From NCBI RefSeq assembly GCF_014651835.1, contig NZ_BMXQ01000001.1:2184801-2248800 (forward strand): 64,000 bases of DNA, written 5' to 3'. Position numbers and translations under genes: made by a program. The stretch comes from Pigmentiphaga litoralis. GTDB lineage: Bacteria; Pseudomonadota; Gammaproteobacteria; Burkholderiales; Burkholderiaceae_B. The notes below the pieces were generated by a model that worked only from the letters and a program-made list of their open reading frames with translations, did not search any database and was not told where the DNA came from. Positions within the stretch are counted from its first letter, which is position 1. Every line of letters begins with the position of its first letter. Below, piece after piece: positions 37,939 through 46,520 of the stretch.

Positions 37939-38721
37939 ATGATGTTTCGCGCTTCCCGCAATCAGGTCTTGGCAGCCGTGCTCGGTATGAGCGCTGCGCT
38001 GTCGAGTGTCCCGGCCCACGCTGCGCTGTTCTCCGATGACGACGCGCGCCAGGCCATCATCGACCTGCGCAAGGAAGCGCGCGACCGATCAGACCAGCAG
38101 GCCCAGCAGCTTCAGGACGCCCTGTCGCGCCTCGAAAACAACCAGCGCGCGCAGTTGCAGCTCGCCGGTCAGATCGAATCGCAGCAACAAGAGATCGCCC
38201 GCCTTCGCGGGCAGATCGAAATCCTGACGAAGCAGGTTGCCGACACGCAGCAAGCCCAGAAAGACATCTACCTGGACGTCGATACCCGGTTGAAGCGGCT
38301 CGAGCCGCAAGCCGCGTCGATCGACGGCCAGCAGGCGATGGTCGATCCGGGTGAAAAGCGGTCGTACGACGCCGCGATCGACATGTTCCGCAGCGGTGCC
38401 TATGCCGATGCGATCCCCGCGCTGTCTGCGTTCGTGCGCCAGTATCCGCAGAGCCCGTACGCCCCTGCCGCCCAGTTCTACATCGGCAGCAGCCAGTACG
38501 CGCTCAAGGACTACAAGGCCGCGATCGCGCAGCAGCAGGCGCTGGTCAAGAACTTCCCGACCAACGTGCGGGCTCCCGACGCGCTGCTCGTCATCGCCGG
38601 CAGCCAGGTCGAACTGAACGACCGGCGCGGCGCGCGAACCACGCTCGAACGCATCGTCAAGGACTACCCCGGCGTGCCCGCGGCCCAGACCGCCAAGGAC
38701 AGGCTCGAACTGTTGAAGTAA
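37939..38721 (+). CDS. cpoB: cell-division coordinator CpoB (YbgF)
   Basis: CpoB couples Tol activity to PBP1B-mediated septal peptidoglycan synthesis. The 260-aa protein has a signal peptide (cleavage near VPAHAAL) and an N-terminal coiled coil (residues about 40-115). TPR repeats (YDAAIDMFRSGAYADAIPAL and following) make up the rest. It begins 12 bp after pal and ends the tol-pal cluster. Confidence 0.95.
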   Translation: MMFRASRNQVLAAVLGMSAALSSVPAHAALFSDDDARQAIIDLRKEARDRSDQQAQQLQDALSRLENNQRAQLQLAGQIESQQQEIARLRGQIEILTKQVADTQQAQKDIYLDVDTRLKRLEPQAASIDGQQAMVDPGEKRSYDAAIDMFRSGAYADAIPALSAFVRQYPQSPYAPAAQFYIGSSQYALKDYKAAIAQQQALVKNFPTNVRAPDALLVIAGSQVELNDRRGARTTLERIVKDYPGVPAAQTAKDRLELLK

Positions 38722-38776
38722 GAAGGGTCTGCAAGCGGCCGCCTCGGTGGCTGCCTGCAGTAGCGGCGGTTTCGAT

Positions 38777-38805
38777 TTGACAGCTGCCGCGACCTTTGCC
38801 ATAAT
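38777..38805 (+). promoter_or_regulatory. sigma-70 promoter of tRNA-Lys
   Basis: TTGACA (38777-38782) and CATAAT (38800-38805) are separated by 17 bp and placed about 10 bp before the tRNA. Confidence 0.8.
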
Positions 38806-38815
38806 CTATGGCTTC

Positions 38816-38891
38816 GGGTCGTTAGCTCAGCTGGTAGAGCAGCGGACTTTTAATCCGTTTGTCGTGGGTTCGATCCCCGCACGACCCACCA
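38816..38891 (+). tRNA. tRNA-Lys (anticodon TTT)
   Basis: A complete 76-nt cloverleaf with encoded CCA. The acceptor stem is GGGTCGT/ACGACCC, the anticodon loop CTTTTAA carries TTT, and the T-loop is TTCGATC. It has its own promoter and a terminator 50 bp downstream. Confidence 0.97.
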
Positions 38892-39243
38892 GTATTTCTG
38901 ATGTGCGTTGCCCCATGAAAGTGGGGCGAAGCAGGCAGGTAAAAAAGCCACCAGCAATGGTGGCTTTTTTGCATCCGGAGAGGATGTTGCATCGTTGGCT
39001 TTCGAGCGCTCGTCACTTCCTTTTCGACGCCAGGACAAATGCGGCATAGCCGACGCGACGGCCAGCCGGCCGACGATAGAATGACCTTGAGTCGATCATC
39101 ACTGCATGATCGAGTCCATCCGCGAGATGCGGACAGCGCTGCGGAATGTGCAGATGACCATTATCGTGACGGCGATCGGAGCCAGGCTGACGATCCTGCT
39201 GGGATTGGCAGCCTTCAATGCAACGCTGCTGTCCACAACCGTC
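38892..39243. other. gene-free stretch after tRNA-Lys
   Basis: It contains a GCCCCA/TGGGGC hairpin (38910-38927) and the tRNA terminator. No credible coding region, transposase or attachment repeat was recognised. It is the left edge of the accessory region. Confidence 0.5.
38941..38970 (+). terminator. intrinsic terminator after tRNA-Lys
   Basis: AAAAAAGCCACC and GGTGGCTTTTTT form a near-perfect stem with a short loop. The A and T tracts on both sides make it usable in both directions. Confidence 0.9.
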
Positions 39244-39474
39244 CTACCGCCGGTGCCGATCAATCCAGCGCTTCGCCAGCGCGCGGCCGCCCTCTTCCGC
39301 CTGAGGTTCCTTCCTGAAAACGGACACGCCTTTTCCACCGAACCACGGGTTGCGTTGCGACACGCCGGAGTCGCCTTCAGTGATCCAGCAATCGACGGCA
39401 TAGCCGGACGCGCAGCGGTAGACGAGCATGACGTACGAGTCGCCGCCGTAATTTTCGACGGGGTGTTGTTTCAT
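39244..39474 (-). CDS. small hypothetical protein
   Basis: A 76-aa frame begins after a GGAAG ribosome site. Its composition is protein-like (aromatic, Gly and charged residues in YGGDSYVMLVYRCASGYAV), unlike the Arg/Pro-rich shadow frames around it. There is no signal peptide or known motif. It stands alone on the minus strand in the gap after tRNA-Lys. It is not assigned to a family. Confidence 0.55.
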   Translation of the reverse strand: MKQHPVENYGGDSYVMLVYRCASGYAVDCWITEGDSGVSQRNPWFGGKGVSVFRKEPQAEEGGRALAKRWIDRHRR

Positions 39475-39860
39475 GGCACTTCCGGTTAGGACACGATGAC
39501 CAAGTTACGGACAGGGCGTGCGGGTCACAAGATCGGGTTCGCAACGTGGGGAAACACGCAACGCGCCGGGGCGAGCAAGGTAACGAGTGGCGTCGCAGGG
39601 CGATCGATGACGGTGTCGGCAAAGGCGACAGTGAAGACACCAAGCGTACAGGTCTGTTCAATCGCGCGCGATACGTCATAGACGCGAATCACGGACGGTA
39701 GCCGTGACTAATCGTGAACCTTTCGGATACCTCCTTGATGAGCCTGCACGCGGTAACCCGCTACCCACGATGCCGCCTTGCATGAAGGGGTGGCCGCCGC
39801 GTGTGCACACGCAGTACAGTGGCGCTCATTACCATAGCCCTGTCCATCAAGGAGACCCCT
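39475..39860. other. gene-free stretch upstream of the solute-binding protein gene
   Basis: It holds a TCACGG/CCGTGA hairpin (39689-39707) and, presumably, the promoters of the flanking genes. A 61-codon plus-strand frame at 39496 has no recognisable features and was not called. Confidence 0.4.
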
Positions 39861-40598
39861 ATGACTGCATCCCCCGAGCTCATCGCCGAACTGGCCCCGA
39901 CGGGCCGTCTGCGCGCCGCCCTGAACTTCGGCAACATCGTCCTTGCGCAGCGTGACGCGCAGGGCCAGCCGGCGGGCGTGACGGTGGACCTGGCGCGCGA
40001 GCTGGCGCGTCGCCTGGGTCTGGAGGTCGATTTCCTGTCGTATGAATCCGCGGGCGTGGTGGCCGACCAGGCGCAGGACGGCGTGTGGGACATCGGCTTC
40101 ATGGCGCGCGACCCGGCGCGGGCGACCGGCATCTCGTTCACGGCGCCCTATGTCATCATCGAAGGCAGCTATCTGGTGCCCGCCGACTCGCCGCTCAAGA
40201 CGATCGCCGACGTGGACGCCGCCGGCGTGCGTGTCGCGGTCGGCAAAGGTGCGGCCTACGACCTGTTCCTGAGCCGGACGCTGAAGCAGGCCGAGATCGT
40301 GCGCGCGGCCACGTCGGCCGACGCGATTGACCTGTTCGTGGCCGACAAGCTCGAGGCGGTGGCGGGGGTCAAGCAGCCGCTGATCCAATACGCCGCGGCG
40401 CATCCTGGCTGGCGCGTGATCGAAGGCCGCTTCACGGCGATCGAACAGGCCATGGCAGTGCCCAAGGGCCGTGCGGAAGCATTTGCGTATGTGCATGCGT
40501 TTGTCGAGGAAATGAAGGCGTCGGGCTTCGTTGCCGACGGACTGGCGCGCAGCCAGCAGTTCGACGCCGCCGTCGCGCCGCCTGAAGCAATGGCATGA
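39861..40598 (+). CDS. family-3 solute-binding-like protein lacking a signal peptide
   Basis: The 245-aa protein matches the amino-acid-type (SBP_bac_3) binding fold. Family-like segments are VTVDLARELARRLGLEVDF, GVWDIGFMARDPARATGISFTAPYV and VAVGKGAAYDLFL. The start follows AAGGAG. The N-terminus MTASPELIAELAPTGRLRAAL is not a signal peptide and no in-frame upstream start would supply one. No permease or ATPase gene is adjacent. It may be a cytoplasmic ligand-binding protein or have lost its export signal. A terminator follows. Confidence 0.75.
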   Translation: MTASPELIAELAPTGRLRAALNFGNIVLAQRDAQGQPAGVTVDLARELARRLGLEVDFLSYESAGVVADQAQDGVWDIGFMARDPARATGISFTAPYVIIEGSYLVPADSPLKTIADVDAAGVRVAVGKGAAYDLFLSRTLKQAEIVRAATSADAIDLFVADKLEAVAGVKQPLIQYAAAHPGWRVIEGRFTAIEQAMAVPKGRAEAFAYVHAFVEEMKASGFVADGLARSQQFDAAVAPPEAMA

Positions 40599-40655
40599 GG
40601 CAAGGCCCGTCACGCTGACGCACTGTCAGCACACTGAGCAGCACACTGAACAAAT

Positions 40656-40688
40656 AGCCGGACCCTTCAACAGGTGTCCGGCTTTTTT
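40656..40688 (+). terminator. intrinsic terminator after the solute-binding-like gene
   Basis: AGCCGGAC (40656-40663) and GTCCGGCT (40676-40683) pair and are followed by a T-run. Confidence 0.85.
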
Positions 40689-40733
40689 ACATTGATCGCC
40701 AGTGATGACGGCAACGCACCTTTACACCTGCCG

Positions 40734-41015
40734 TCAGACCTTCAGGCGGCTGTAAACCTTTCTGGCGTTGCCTTCGAAGATCTTGGACTTGGCGTCCTCG
40801 CCAATCTTCGATCCATCGATGTACCGCCGCGTATCGTCAAAATAGAAACCGGTCTCGGGATCGATGCTGCGCACCGCGCCCACGGTTTCCGACGCAAACA
40901 GAATGTTCTCGGGCGGAATCACGACCAGCAGCAGGTCGATCCCGGGCTGGTGATACACGCAGGTGTCGAAGTACACGTTGAAATCTTGAATGTCAGGAAA
41001 ATTGTGCGTGCTCAA
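40734..41015 (-). pseudogene. C-terminal remnant of a LigJ-type 4-oxalomesaconate hydratase (amidohydrolase family)
   Basis: Roughly 80 codons match the C-terminus of LigJ-like amidohydrolases: VYFDTCVYHQPGIDLLL, NILFASETVGAVRSIDPETG and a final IFEGNARKVYSRL. LigJ proteins are about 340 aa, so the metal-binding barrel is missing. Homology stops near 40985. The first 12 codons after the apparent ATG do not fit. Just beyond, at 41028, the Bug receptor gene ends, so a deletion has removed the 5' part. The parent enzyme hydrates 4-oxalomesaconate in protocatechuate/gallate 4,5-cleavage. Confidence 0.75.
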
Positions 41016-41027
41016 TGCTGTGCACGC

Positions 41028-42020
41028 TCAATCCACCGTGATGTTCCGCGCCTTGATGAGCCCCGCCCACCGCACCTGTTCTTCGGAAATCAACTTTCGC
41101 ATGTCCTGGGGTGTATTCAGGGACGGCACCGACCCGATGTCCTGCAGGCTCTTGACGACGTCAGGCTCGCTGAGCACCCGCGTCAAGGCTGCGTGGACGC
41201 GTTCCACGGCCGGAGCGGGCATGCCGGCGGGGCCAAGGATGCCGAACCAGCTGACGCCGTCGCCGCCGGGATAGCCCTGTTCGGCGATGGTCGGGATGTC
41301 GGGTGCGGCGGGGCTGCGCGTGTCGCCGACCATGCCCAGCGCCTTAACATTGCCCGCCTTGAGCAGCGGCAGCGCAGCGGGCAGGTCCACGAAGACACCC
41401 GCGATCTGGCCGCCCATGACGTCAGCCAGGGCCGGCGCCACCCCCTTGTAGGGCACGTGCACGAGATTGGCGCGGGTCGATTCCTTGAGCAGTTCCAGAT
41501 ACAGGTGCGTGATGTTGCCGGTGCCGGCCGATCCGACCGCCACCGGCGTGGCTGATTTCGCGGCGTACGCCACGAAGTCCTTGATGTTGCTGGCGGGCAC
41601 CTGCTTGTTCACCAGCAGCGCGCTGCCGTTGGCAACGACCCGGGCGATCGGCGTCAGGTCGCGCAGCGGGTCGTAGCTCAGGTCCTTGTACAGGCCCGGG
41701 CTGATCGTCAGCATGCCCGAGGTGGCGAAGAGCAGCACGCTGCCGTCCGCCGCGGCTTTCGACACCGCCTGCACGCCGATCACCCCATTGGCACCGGGGC
41801 GGCTGTCCACCACGACCACGGTGTCCAGTTGTGGGCCAAGGCGCTCGGCGATTTTGCGGGCGATGACATCGGCGGGGCCGCCTGCTGCGAACGGCACCAC
41901 GAGGCGGATGGTGCGGCTCGTGGGTTGCGCCGTGGCGGGCGCCGATGCAAGCGCGATCAGGGCGCCGGATACCAGGCTGGCCGCAATGCCGGTGGCGAGA
42001 CGACTAAGACAAGGGAGCAT
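41028..42020 (-). CDS. Bug-family (TctC-type) tripartite tricarboxylate receptor protein
   Basis: The 330-aa protein has a signal peptide (cleavage near PATAQP). The Bug fold shows as IRLVVPFAAGGPADVIARKIAERL and VVVDSRPGANGVIG, with HVPYKGVAPALADVMGGQIAG in the second lobe. Such receptors bind carboxylates or aromatic acids in the periplasm. The ATG at 42020 follows AGGAAAG. It is downstream of the MLE-like gene on the same strand (57-bp gap). No TctA/TctB genes are near. Confidence 0.92.
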   Translation of the reverse strand: MLPCLSRLATGIAASLVSGALIALASAPATAQPTSRTIRLVVPFAAGGPADVIARKIAERLGPQLDTVVVVDSRPGANGVIGVQAVSKAAADGSVLLFATSGMLTISPGLYKDLSYDPLRDLTPIARVVANGSALLVNKQVPASNIKDFVAYAAKSATPVAVGSAGTGNITHLYLELLKESTRANLVHVPYKGVAPALADVMGGQIAGVFVDLPAALPLLKAGNVKALGMVGDTRSPAAPDIPTIAEQGYPGGDGVSWFGILGPAGMPAPAVERVHAALTRVLSEPDVVKSLQDIGSVPSLNTPQDMRKLISEEQVRWAGLIKARNITVD

Positions 42021-42077
42021 GGTCTTTCCTGGTGAAGGGCAAGCAAAAGACGGAGCAGGCAAAGGAGCGCGTGGACA

Positions 42078-43151
42078 TCACTGCGTTGCGCGGCGGTGCA
42101 CGCCTACCCCGGGGCCGTCGGGCACGCTCAGGTAGCCGTCGTGCACCGTAAGTCCTTCAAAGGGGTCGTTGAGCAGTTTCTGGAATTCGGCCAGTTCACA
42201 TGCATAGGTCAGATTTGGCAAGGTCACGGCCAGGTGCAAGGCATGCGCGGCCAGCAGCTGGCTGCCGACGTTGGCGCCCATGCGGCATCCCAAATGGGCG
42301 ACCTCGCAGATGCGCGCAGCAGTCTGCACTGCGCGCAGGCCGCCCATCTTTGGTACCTTCAGGCTGACCGCATCGATGGCGCCGGTGGCCGCGAGCCGAT
42401 ACGTCGACTCCGCCGAATAGGCGCTTTCATCCGCTTCGATCGCAATGCTGGACATCTGCGTGACATGGCGCAGGCCTTCCAGATCATCCGTGCGCACGGG
42501 CTGCTCGATGATGTCGACGTCGTAGTCGACGGCCCGCTGCGCAAAGGCGATGGCGTCCTTGGCGCGATACGATTGGTTGGGATCCGCAACCAATCGGACC
42601 GCATCGCCGACCTGCTTGCGAACCGCTGCCAAACGGGCGATATCGTCGCGCACCTCGCCCCCGACCTTCAGCTTCAGATGGCGGTAGCCCTGGTCGACCA
42701 GCCGCTGCGCGCGTTCGGCCATCTCGTGCGGCGCCTTCAGGCCCAGCATGCGGCAGATCGCGATGCGGTCCACCACCTTGCCTCCGAGCAACTCATACAG
42801 CGGCACTTCGAGCAGCCGCGCCTTCAGGTCGTGCAGCGCGCAATCGATCGCGGCCTTGGCCGGATGGTTGCCGACCAGCGCCCCACTGACGAAGTGCAGG
42901 TTGCCTTCGATTGCCATCACGTCGCGGCCCACGAGGCCTGCGCAGATACGTTGAAGCGCGCCCTCCACGCCCAACGCGGTGGCTGCCAGATGCGGAAAGG
43001 CGGCCGCGTAACCGAGACCCCGCGTCCCGTCTTCGGCAATGATCGTCAAGATACAGGCGTCATTGGTCGGATAGGCCTGGCCCGCGAACTTCCAGTTGGG
43101 ATCTTCGTCGGGCAGGCTGATATGTTCGATTTCATAGGCAAGGATCCGCAC
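42078..43151 (-). CDS. mandelate racemase/muconate lactonizing enzyme family protein
   Basis: The 357-aa enolase-superfamily protein has the MLE-subgroup signature. These are the KxK motif in HLKLKVGG, metal ligands in DPNQSY, EQP and ADES, and a second catalytic lysine in SLKVPKMGG. The likely reaction is proton abstraction next to a carboxylate (cycloisomerase, racemase or dehydratase); the substrate cannot be set. A GTG at 43151 preceded by GGAG starts the conserved RILAYEIEHISL. It is divergent from a LysR gene. Confidence 0.88.
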   Translation of the reverse strand: MRILAYEIEHISLPDEDPNWKFAGQAYPTNDACILTIIAEDGTRGLGYAAAFPHLAATALGVEGALQRICAGLVGRDVMAIEGNLHFVSGALVGNHPAKAAIDCALHDLKARLLEVPLYELLGGKVVDRIAICRMLGLKAPHEMAERAQRLVDQGYRHLKLKVGGEVRDDIARLAAVRKQVGDAVRLVADPNQSYRAKDAIAFAQRAVDYDVDIIEQPVRTDDLEGLRHVTQMSSIAIEADESAYSAESTYRLAATGAIDAVSLKVPKMGGLRAVQTAARICEVAHLGCRMGANVGSQLLAAHALHLAVTLPNLTYACELAEFQKLLNDPFEGLTVHDGYLSVPDGPGVGVHRRATQ

Positions 43152-43254
43152 GCGAAGTCTCCAGCAGGAAAGGCGGGCACAAAGAAAACACACGGTCAGG
43201 GCGACTCTAGCAGCGCCCATTTGCGTGCTGCATTCGGTTTTGGTGCGGCGCGAC

Positions 43255-43266
43255 AACCAAATGGTT
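43255..43266. promoter_or_regulatory. possible operator between MLE-like gene and LysR gene
   Basis: The dyad AACCA-AA-TGGTT lies in the 199-bp divergent intergenic region, about 85-105 bp from both starts. It is not an exact T-N11-A LysR box. Confidence 0.35.
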
Positions 43267-43350
43267 ATGGCTCCGGCCAAAGCGCTCCACGGCGGTCGTT
43301 CTTCGTTAAGATCGAGGCATCAATCGCCCATGCCCCGGCAAGGATCCTCC

Positions 43351-44343
43351 ATGTCCGCCGATCGTTCGATCGAACGTATCCTGACCACCCAGATCAAGCT
43401 GCGCCAATTGGTGCTGTTGAAAGCGGTGGCCGACTGCGGCACGGTGTCCCGGGCGGCAGAGGCCCTGCACATGTCGCAACCCGCGGTCTCGAAAACCATT
43501 CACGAACTGGAAGCCCTGCTTGAAGAACCGCTGTTCGAGCGCACCTCCAAGGGGGTAACGCCCACGGTGTTTGGCCGCCACGTCATCCGGTATGCCCGGT
43601 CAGTGCATGCCGAACTGCGCCGTGCTGCGGATGAACTGACGGCATTGCGGCATGGCGGCGGCGGCAAGCTGACCATTGGCAGCTATATGGTCGCCCTGCC
43701 GCAACTGCTGCCCCGCGCGCTGTCCATCTTCTTCGACCGTGACGACACCGCGCGCATCACGGTGGTGGACGGCAACAAGGAAAAATTGCTGGCTGGCCTG
43801 GTGGCGGGCGAGATCGACATCGTGGTCGGACGGATGACGGACCTGGGCGACATGGAATGGATCACGCAGGTCCCGCTGTACTTCGAGCCCATCGTGCTGG
43901 TGACCGGCAGCCAGAATCCGCTGGCAAAACGTGACCCGCTGGTGGCCGCCGACCTGCTGGACCAGGAGTGGATCATGCCGCACGCGACCAGTGTGGTGCG
44001 CACGCCGATCAATCTGTTCCTGATGCGCGAAGGGCTGCCGCGGCCCCGCCGCATCATCGAGACGGTATCCGTGCCGCTGATCCGCAGCCTGCTGGCGCAG
44101 CGGCCGGCCGTGGCGGCGCTGCCCTGGCAGGTGGTCCAGGCCGACATCCAGCAGGGCCTCCTGACGCAATTGCCGATCGATATCGGCTATCCGGCGCTGC
44201 CGGTCGGCATCAGCACCAATGACACCTTCAAGCTGTCGGACGCGGCCATTTCGATGATTGCCTGTCTGCGCGAGGCGGCCGCCGAGCTGTACCACGCGGC
44301 GCCCGGCGCGGCGCGGGTGCAAGCGCCGACGGCGGCGTCGTGA
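43351..44343 (+). CDS. LysR-type transcriptional regulator
   Basis: The 330-aa protein has an N-terminal winged helix-turn-helix (DCGTVSRAAEALHMSQPAVSKTIHELE). A LysR substrate-binding domain follows (GGKLTIGSYMVALPQLLPRAL onward), resembling GbpR-like members. AGGA precedes the ATG at 43351. It is divergent from the MLE-like/Bug pair and is its likely regulator. Confidence 0.92.
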   Translation: MSADRSIERILTTQIKLRQLVLLKAVADCGTVSRAAEALHMSQPAVSKTIHELEALLEEPLFERTSKGVTPTVFGRHVIRYARSVHAELRRAADELTALRHGGGGKLTIGSYMVALPQLLPRALSIFFDRDDTARITVVDGNKEKLLAGLVAGEIDIVVGRMTDLGDMEWITQVPLYFEPIVLVTGSQNPLAKRDPLVAADLLDQEWIMPHATSVVRTPINLFLMREGLPRPRRIIETVSVPLIRSLLAQRPAVAALPWQVVQADIQQGLLTQLPIDIGYPALPVGISTNDTFKLSDAAISMIACLREAAAELYHAAPGAARVQAPTAAS

Positions 44344-44661
44344 CTAGTTGCCTTCCGCCGACGCTGGCGCCGCGTCGGGGTTCCACTGCCCGCGGCGCAT
44401 CCGGGAAATCGACACGCGTTTGAACAGGCCCGCCTTGCGAAAGGGTTCGTCTGCCGAGAACGCCTTGGCGTCGGCCAGACTCGGCACGTTCAGGATCAGC
44501 ACGCTGCCGGTGCGCTTGACGCCGTCCTCGGCAAGCAGGGCCCCACCCAGCACCAGGACGGGCTCGAAGCGGTCCAGGTAGGCAAGATGATCGGGCTTGA
44601 CCCGCTGACGGATTTCGGCGGCGCCGTCGTCCAGGTCTTCCTGGTAGATGATGTAGAGCAT
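44344..44661 (-). CDS. YciI family protein
   Basis: This 105-aa dimeric alpha+beta-barrel protein carries the YciI signature (MLYIIYQED, RVKPDHLAYLD, GGALLAEDG, DAKAFSADEPFRKAGLF). The conserved histidine-aspartate pair lies in KPDHLAYLD. YciI proteins are small enzymes or accessory proteins of uncertain substrate, some active in catechol-pathway steps. The start at 44661 follows AGGAACG. Confidence 0.88.
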   Translation of the reverse strand: MLYIIYQEDLDDGAAEIRQRVKPDHLAYLDRFEPVLVLGGALLAEDGVKRTGSVLILNVPSLADAKAFSADEPFRKAGLFKRVSISRMRRGQWNPDAAPASAEGN

Positions 44662-44849
44662 GGGCGTTCCTGGTGGGTGCAGGCGCCCATGATAGAAGCG
44701 GGTCCAGCCCCCGCCCATTCCACTTGCCGCGCAGGCCAGAACCAGCCGGTTATGGCCCGCACGCAAACCGTCAGCACCGGGTCACGAACCCGGCGCATGC
44801 TGTGTCCGTGTCCCGCCCGCTTCATTGTTCAACCATTCGGAGCCTCATC

Positions 44850-45356
44850 ATGACCAACCATCCTGTACCTGCATCGAGCGACGCCGATGAATTGCCCGAA
44901 GCGCGCCTGCGCCGCCTGGGCATCGACCTGCCTGAGCCGGCACGGCCACGCGCCGCCCGTATCCAGATGGCGCGCCGCGTCGGCAACCAGCTGTGGGTAT
45001 CTGGCCAGTTGCCCAGCTGGAACGGCGACCTGCGCTATGTCGGCCGCGTGGGCAGCCGCTGGACGTTGTCAGAAGCGCAGGACGCCGCCCGATTGAGCGC
45101 GCTCAACGTGCTGGCACAGGCTCGCGCGCTGCTGCCGAACGGGCTCGACGATGTCGTGTCACTGATCAACCTGCGCGGCTTCGTGGCCGTTGAACCCGAC
45201 TTTACCGAGGTCGCCGACGCTGTGAATGGCGCGTCGGACTTGATGATGACTGTGTTCGGCAAGGCCGGTGCGCACACTCGCACAGCGGTCGGCGTCGCCA
45301 GCATGCCTTACGGCGTGGCGGTGGAAATCGAGGCCTTGTTCGAGGTGCGGGGCTAA
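44850..45356 (+). CDS. RidA/YjgF family protein
   Basis: The 168-aa protein matches the broader RidA superfamily (VGNQLWVSGQLPSW, QDAARLSALNVLAQARALLP, GAHTRTAVGVASMPYGVAVEIEALFEV). The key arginine is in HTRTAVGV. Canonical RidA hydrolyses reactive enamines/imines from PLP enzymes. This longer form belongs to a side branch often found with amino-acid catabolism. An ornithine-cyclodeaminase homologue lies nearby. It converges on the LysR gene with a 4-bp overlap of stops. Confidence 0.88.
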   Translation: MTNHPVPASSDADELPEARLRRLGIDLPEPARPRAARIQMARRVGNQLWVSGQLPSWNGDLRYVGRVGSRWTLSEAQDAARLSALNVLAQARALLPNGLDDVVSLINLRGFVAVEPDFTEVADAVNGASDLMMTVFGKAGAHTRTAVGVASMPYGVAVEIEALFEVRG

Positions 45357-46315
45357 GGTGTGCGGCGTGCCAGGCGAGCGGCATCGGGCGCGCCCGGCAA
45401 AACGACCGCGCCCTTCGCGGTATCGCGGATCACTGCCAGGCGCGCCGTCAGAATTTCCTGGAACCGGGTCAGCGCCAGGCTGACCGGGCGATCCACGCGC
45501 CGTACCAGAAACCTCGAAACGGACAGGCCCTCGACGGGCCCGCCGATGAAGGCGCCGCGCTCGATGCCGCGCACCACGGCAGAGTACGGCGACAGATGGC
45601 TGCCGACACCGCGCCGCACCAGGTCCTTGATCAGGTGGAGGGCCTCCGCTTCGACCACCACATTCAGCGTCAATTTCCGACGCGCGGCCTGCTCGTCCAG
45701 CATCTGGCGCAGTGTGTTCGCACGACTGGGTTGAATCAAGGCGCGGCGGGCGACGTCGGCCAGCTGGTAGCGCTTCCTGCGTCGCGGCTTGCCATCGGCC
45801 GGAAGCGGCTCCATCAGCCAGATCTGTTCGTCGTACAGGTGGGTGGTAGCCAGCAAGGGATTCACGTCTTGCCCGGTGATGAAAGCGAGGTCGAGCCGAT
45901 CGCCCAGCAAGGCATCGCGCATGGCATGGCTGTAGCCCTCTTGCAGGCTCAGTTCGACATTCGGATGCCGCGACCGGAAGGTGCCGATCACGTCCCCCAG
46001 CAGCAGATCTCCCATCGACGGCGGAAAGCCGATGCGCAGCGACCCTGAAACGACCGCGCTGGAAGCGATCACATCGGCACGCGTCTGCTCCAGCAGACGG
46101 AAGATGGCCTGGGCACCCATGCGCAGTTGCCGGCCGGCTTCCGTGGGCTCCGCACCGCGGCTGTGGCGATACAGCAGCTGGACGCCCAGTTCGTCTTCCA
46201 GCAGACGCACGTGCCGGGTGATGGCCGGCTGCGCAATGTGCAACGCCGCGGCCGCCTTGGTGAAGCTGCGCAGGTCTGCCACCTGCATGAAGTACCGAAG
46301 CTGCAAAAGATCCAC
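45353..46315 (-). CDS. LysR-type transcriptional regulator
   Basis: The 320-aa protein starts VDLLQLRYFMQVADLRSFTKAAAALHIAQPAITRHVRLLE, a typical LysR helix-turn-helix. A GTG at 46315 with GGAG eight bases upstream is the best start; it also begins the conserved sequence. The effector domain has GSLRIGFPPSMGDLLL. It is divergent from the cyclodeaminase gene and probably regulates that module. Confidence 0.9.
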   Translation of the reverse strand: MDLLQLRYFMQVADLRSFTKAAAALHIAQPAITRHVRLLEDELGVQLLYRHSRGAEPTEAGRQLRMGAQAIFRLLEQTRADVIASSAVVSGSLRIGFPPSMGDLLLGDVIGTFRSRHPNVELSLQEGYSHAMRDALLGDRLDLAFITGQDVNPLLATTHLYDEQIWLMEPLPADGKPRRRKRYQLADVARRALIQPSRANTLRQMLDEQAARRKLTLNVVVEAEALHLIKDLVRRGVGSHLSPYSAVVRGIERGAFIGGPVEGLSVSRFLVRRVDRPVSLALTRFQEILTARLAVIRDTAKGAVVLPGAPDAARLARRTP

Positions 46316-46520
46316 GTTGACCACTCCAGGATGGTGAGTGCGGGTTGATGACCGCGGGCCGCTCGCCCCGTGATGCCGAAGACGCGCCATCACCGAATGT
46401 TATCGCTTCCATCAAAACACGGTATTTCCTGAATGGCGGTCCAGGATTCTACAGTCGCATGGCGGTGGGCAGACCTGCCTTGCCCTCCACCCTTGCTGCT
46501 GGCCCTTCCTACGAGATCCC

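Noticed and set aside
38880-38891. Attachment-site duplication of the tRNA-Lys 3' end
   Set aside because: Only a 10-base match (CGACCCACCA) occurs elsewhere in the window, near 55320 inside a coding region, which is not meaningful.
39106-39489. 127-codon plus-strand frame after tRNA-Lys
   Set aside because: No ribosome site and weaker composition than the opposite-strand 76-aa frame, which overlaps it.
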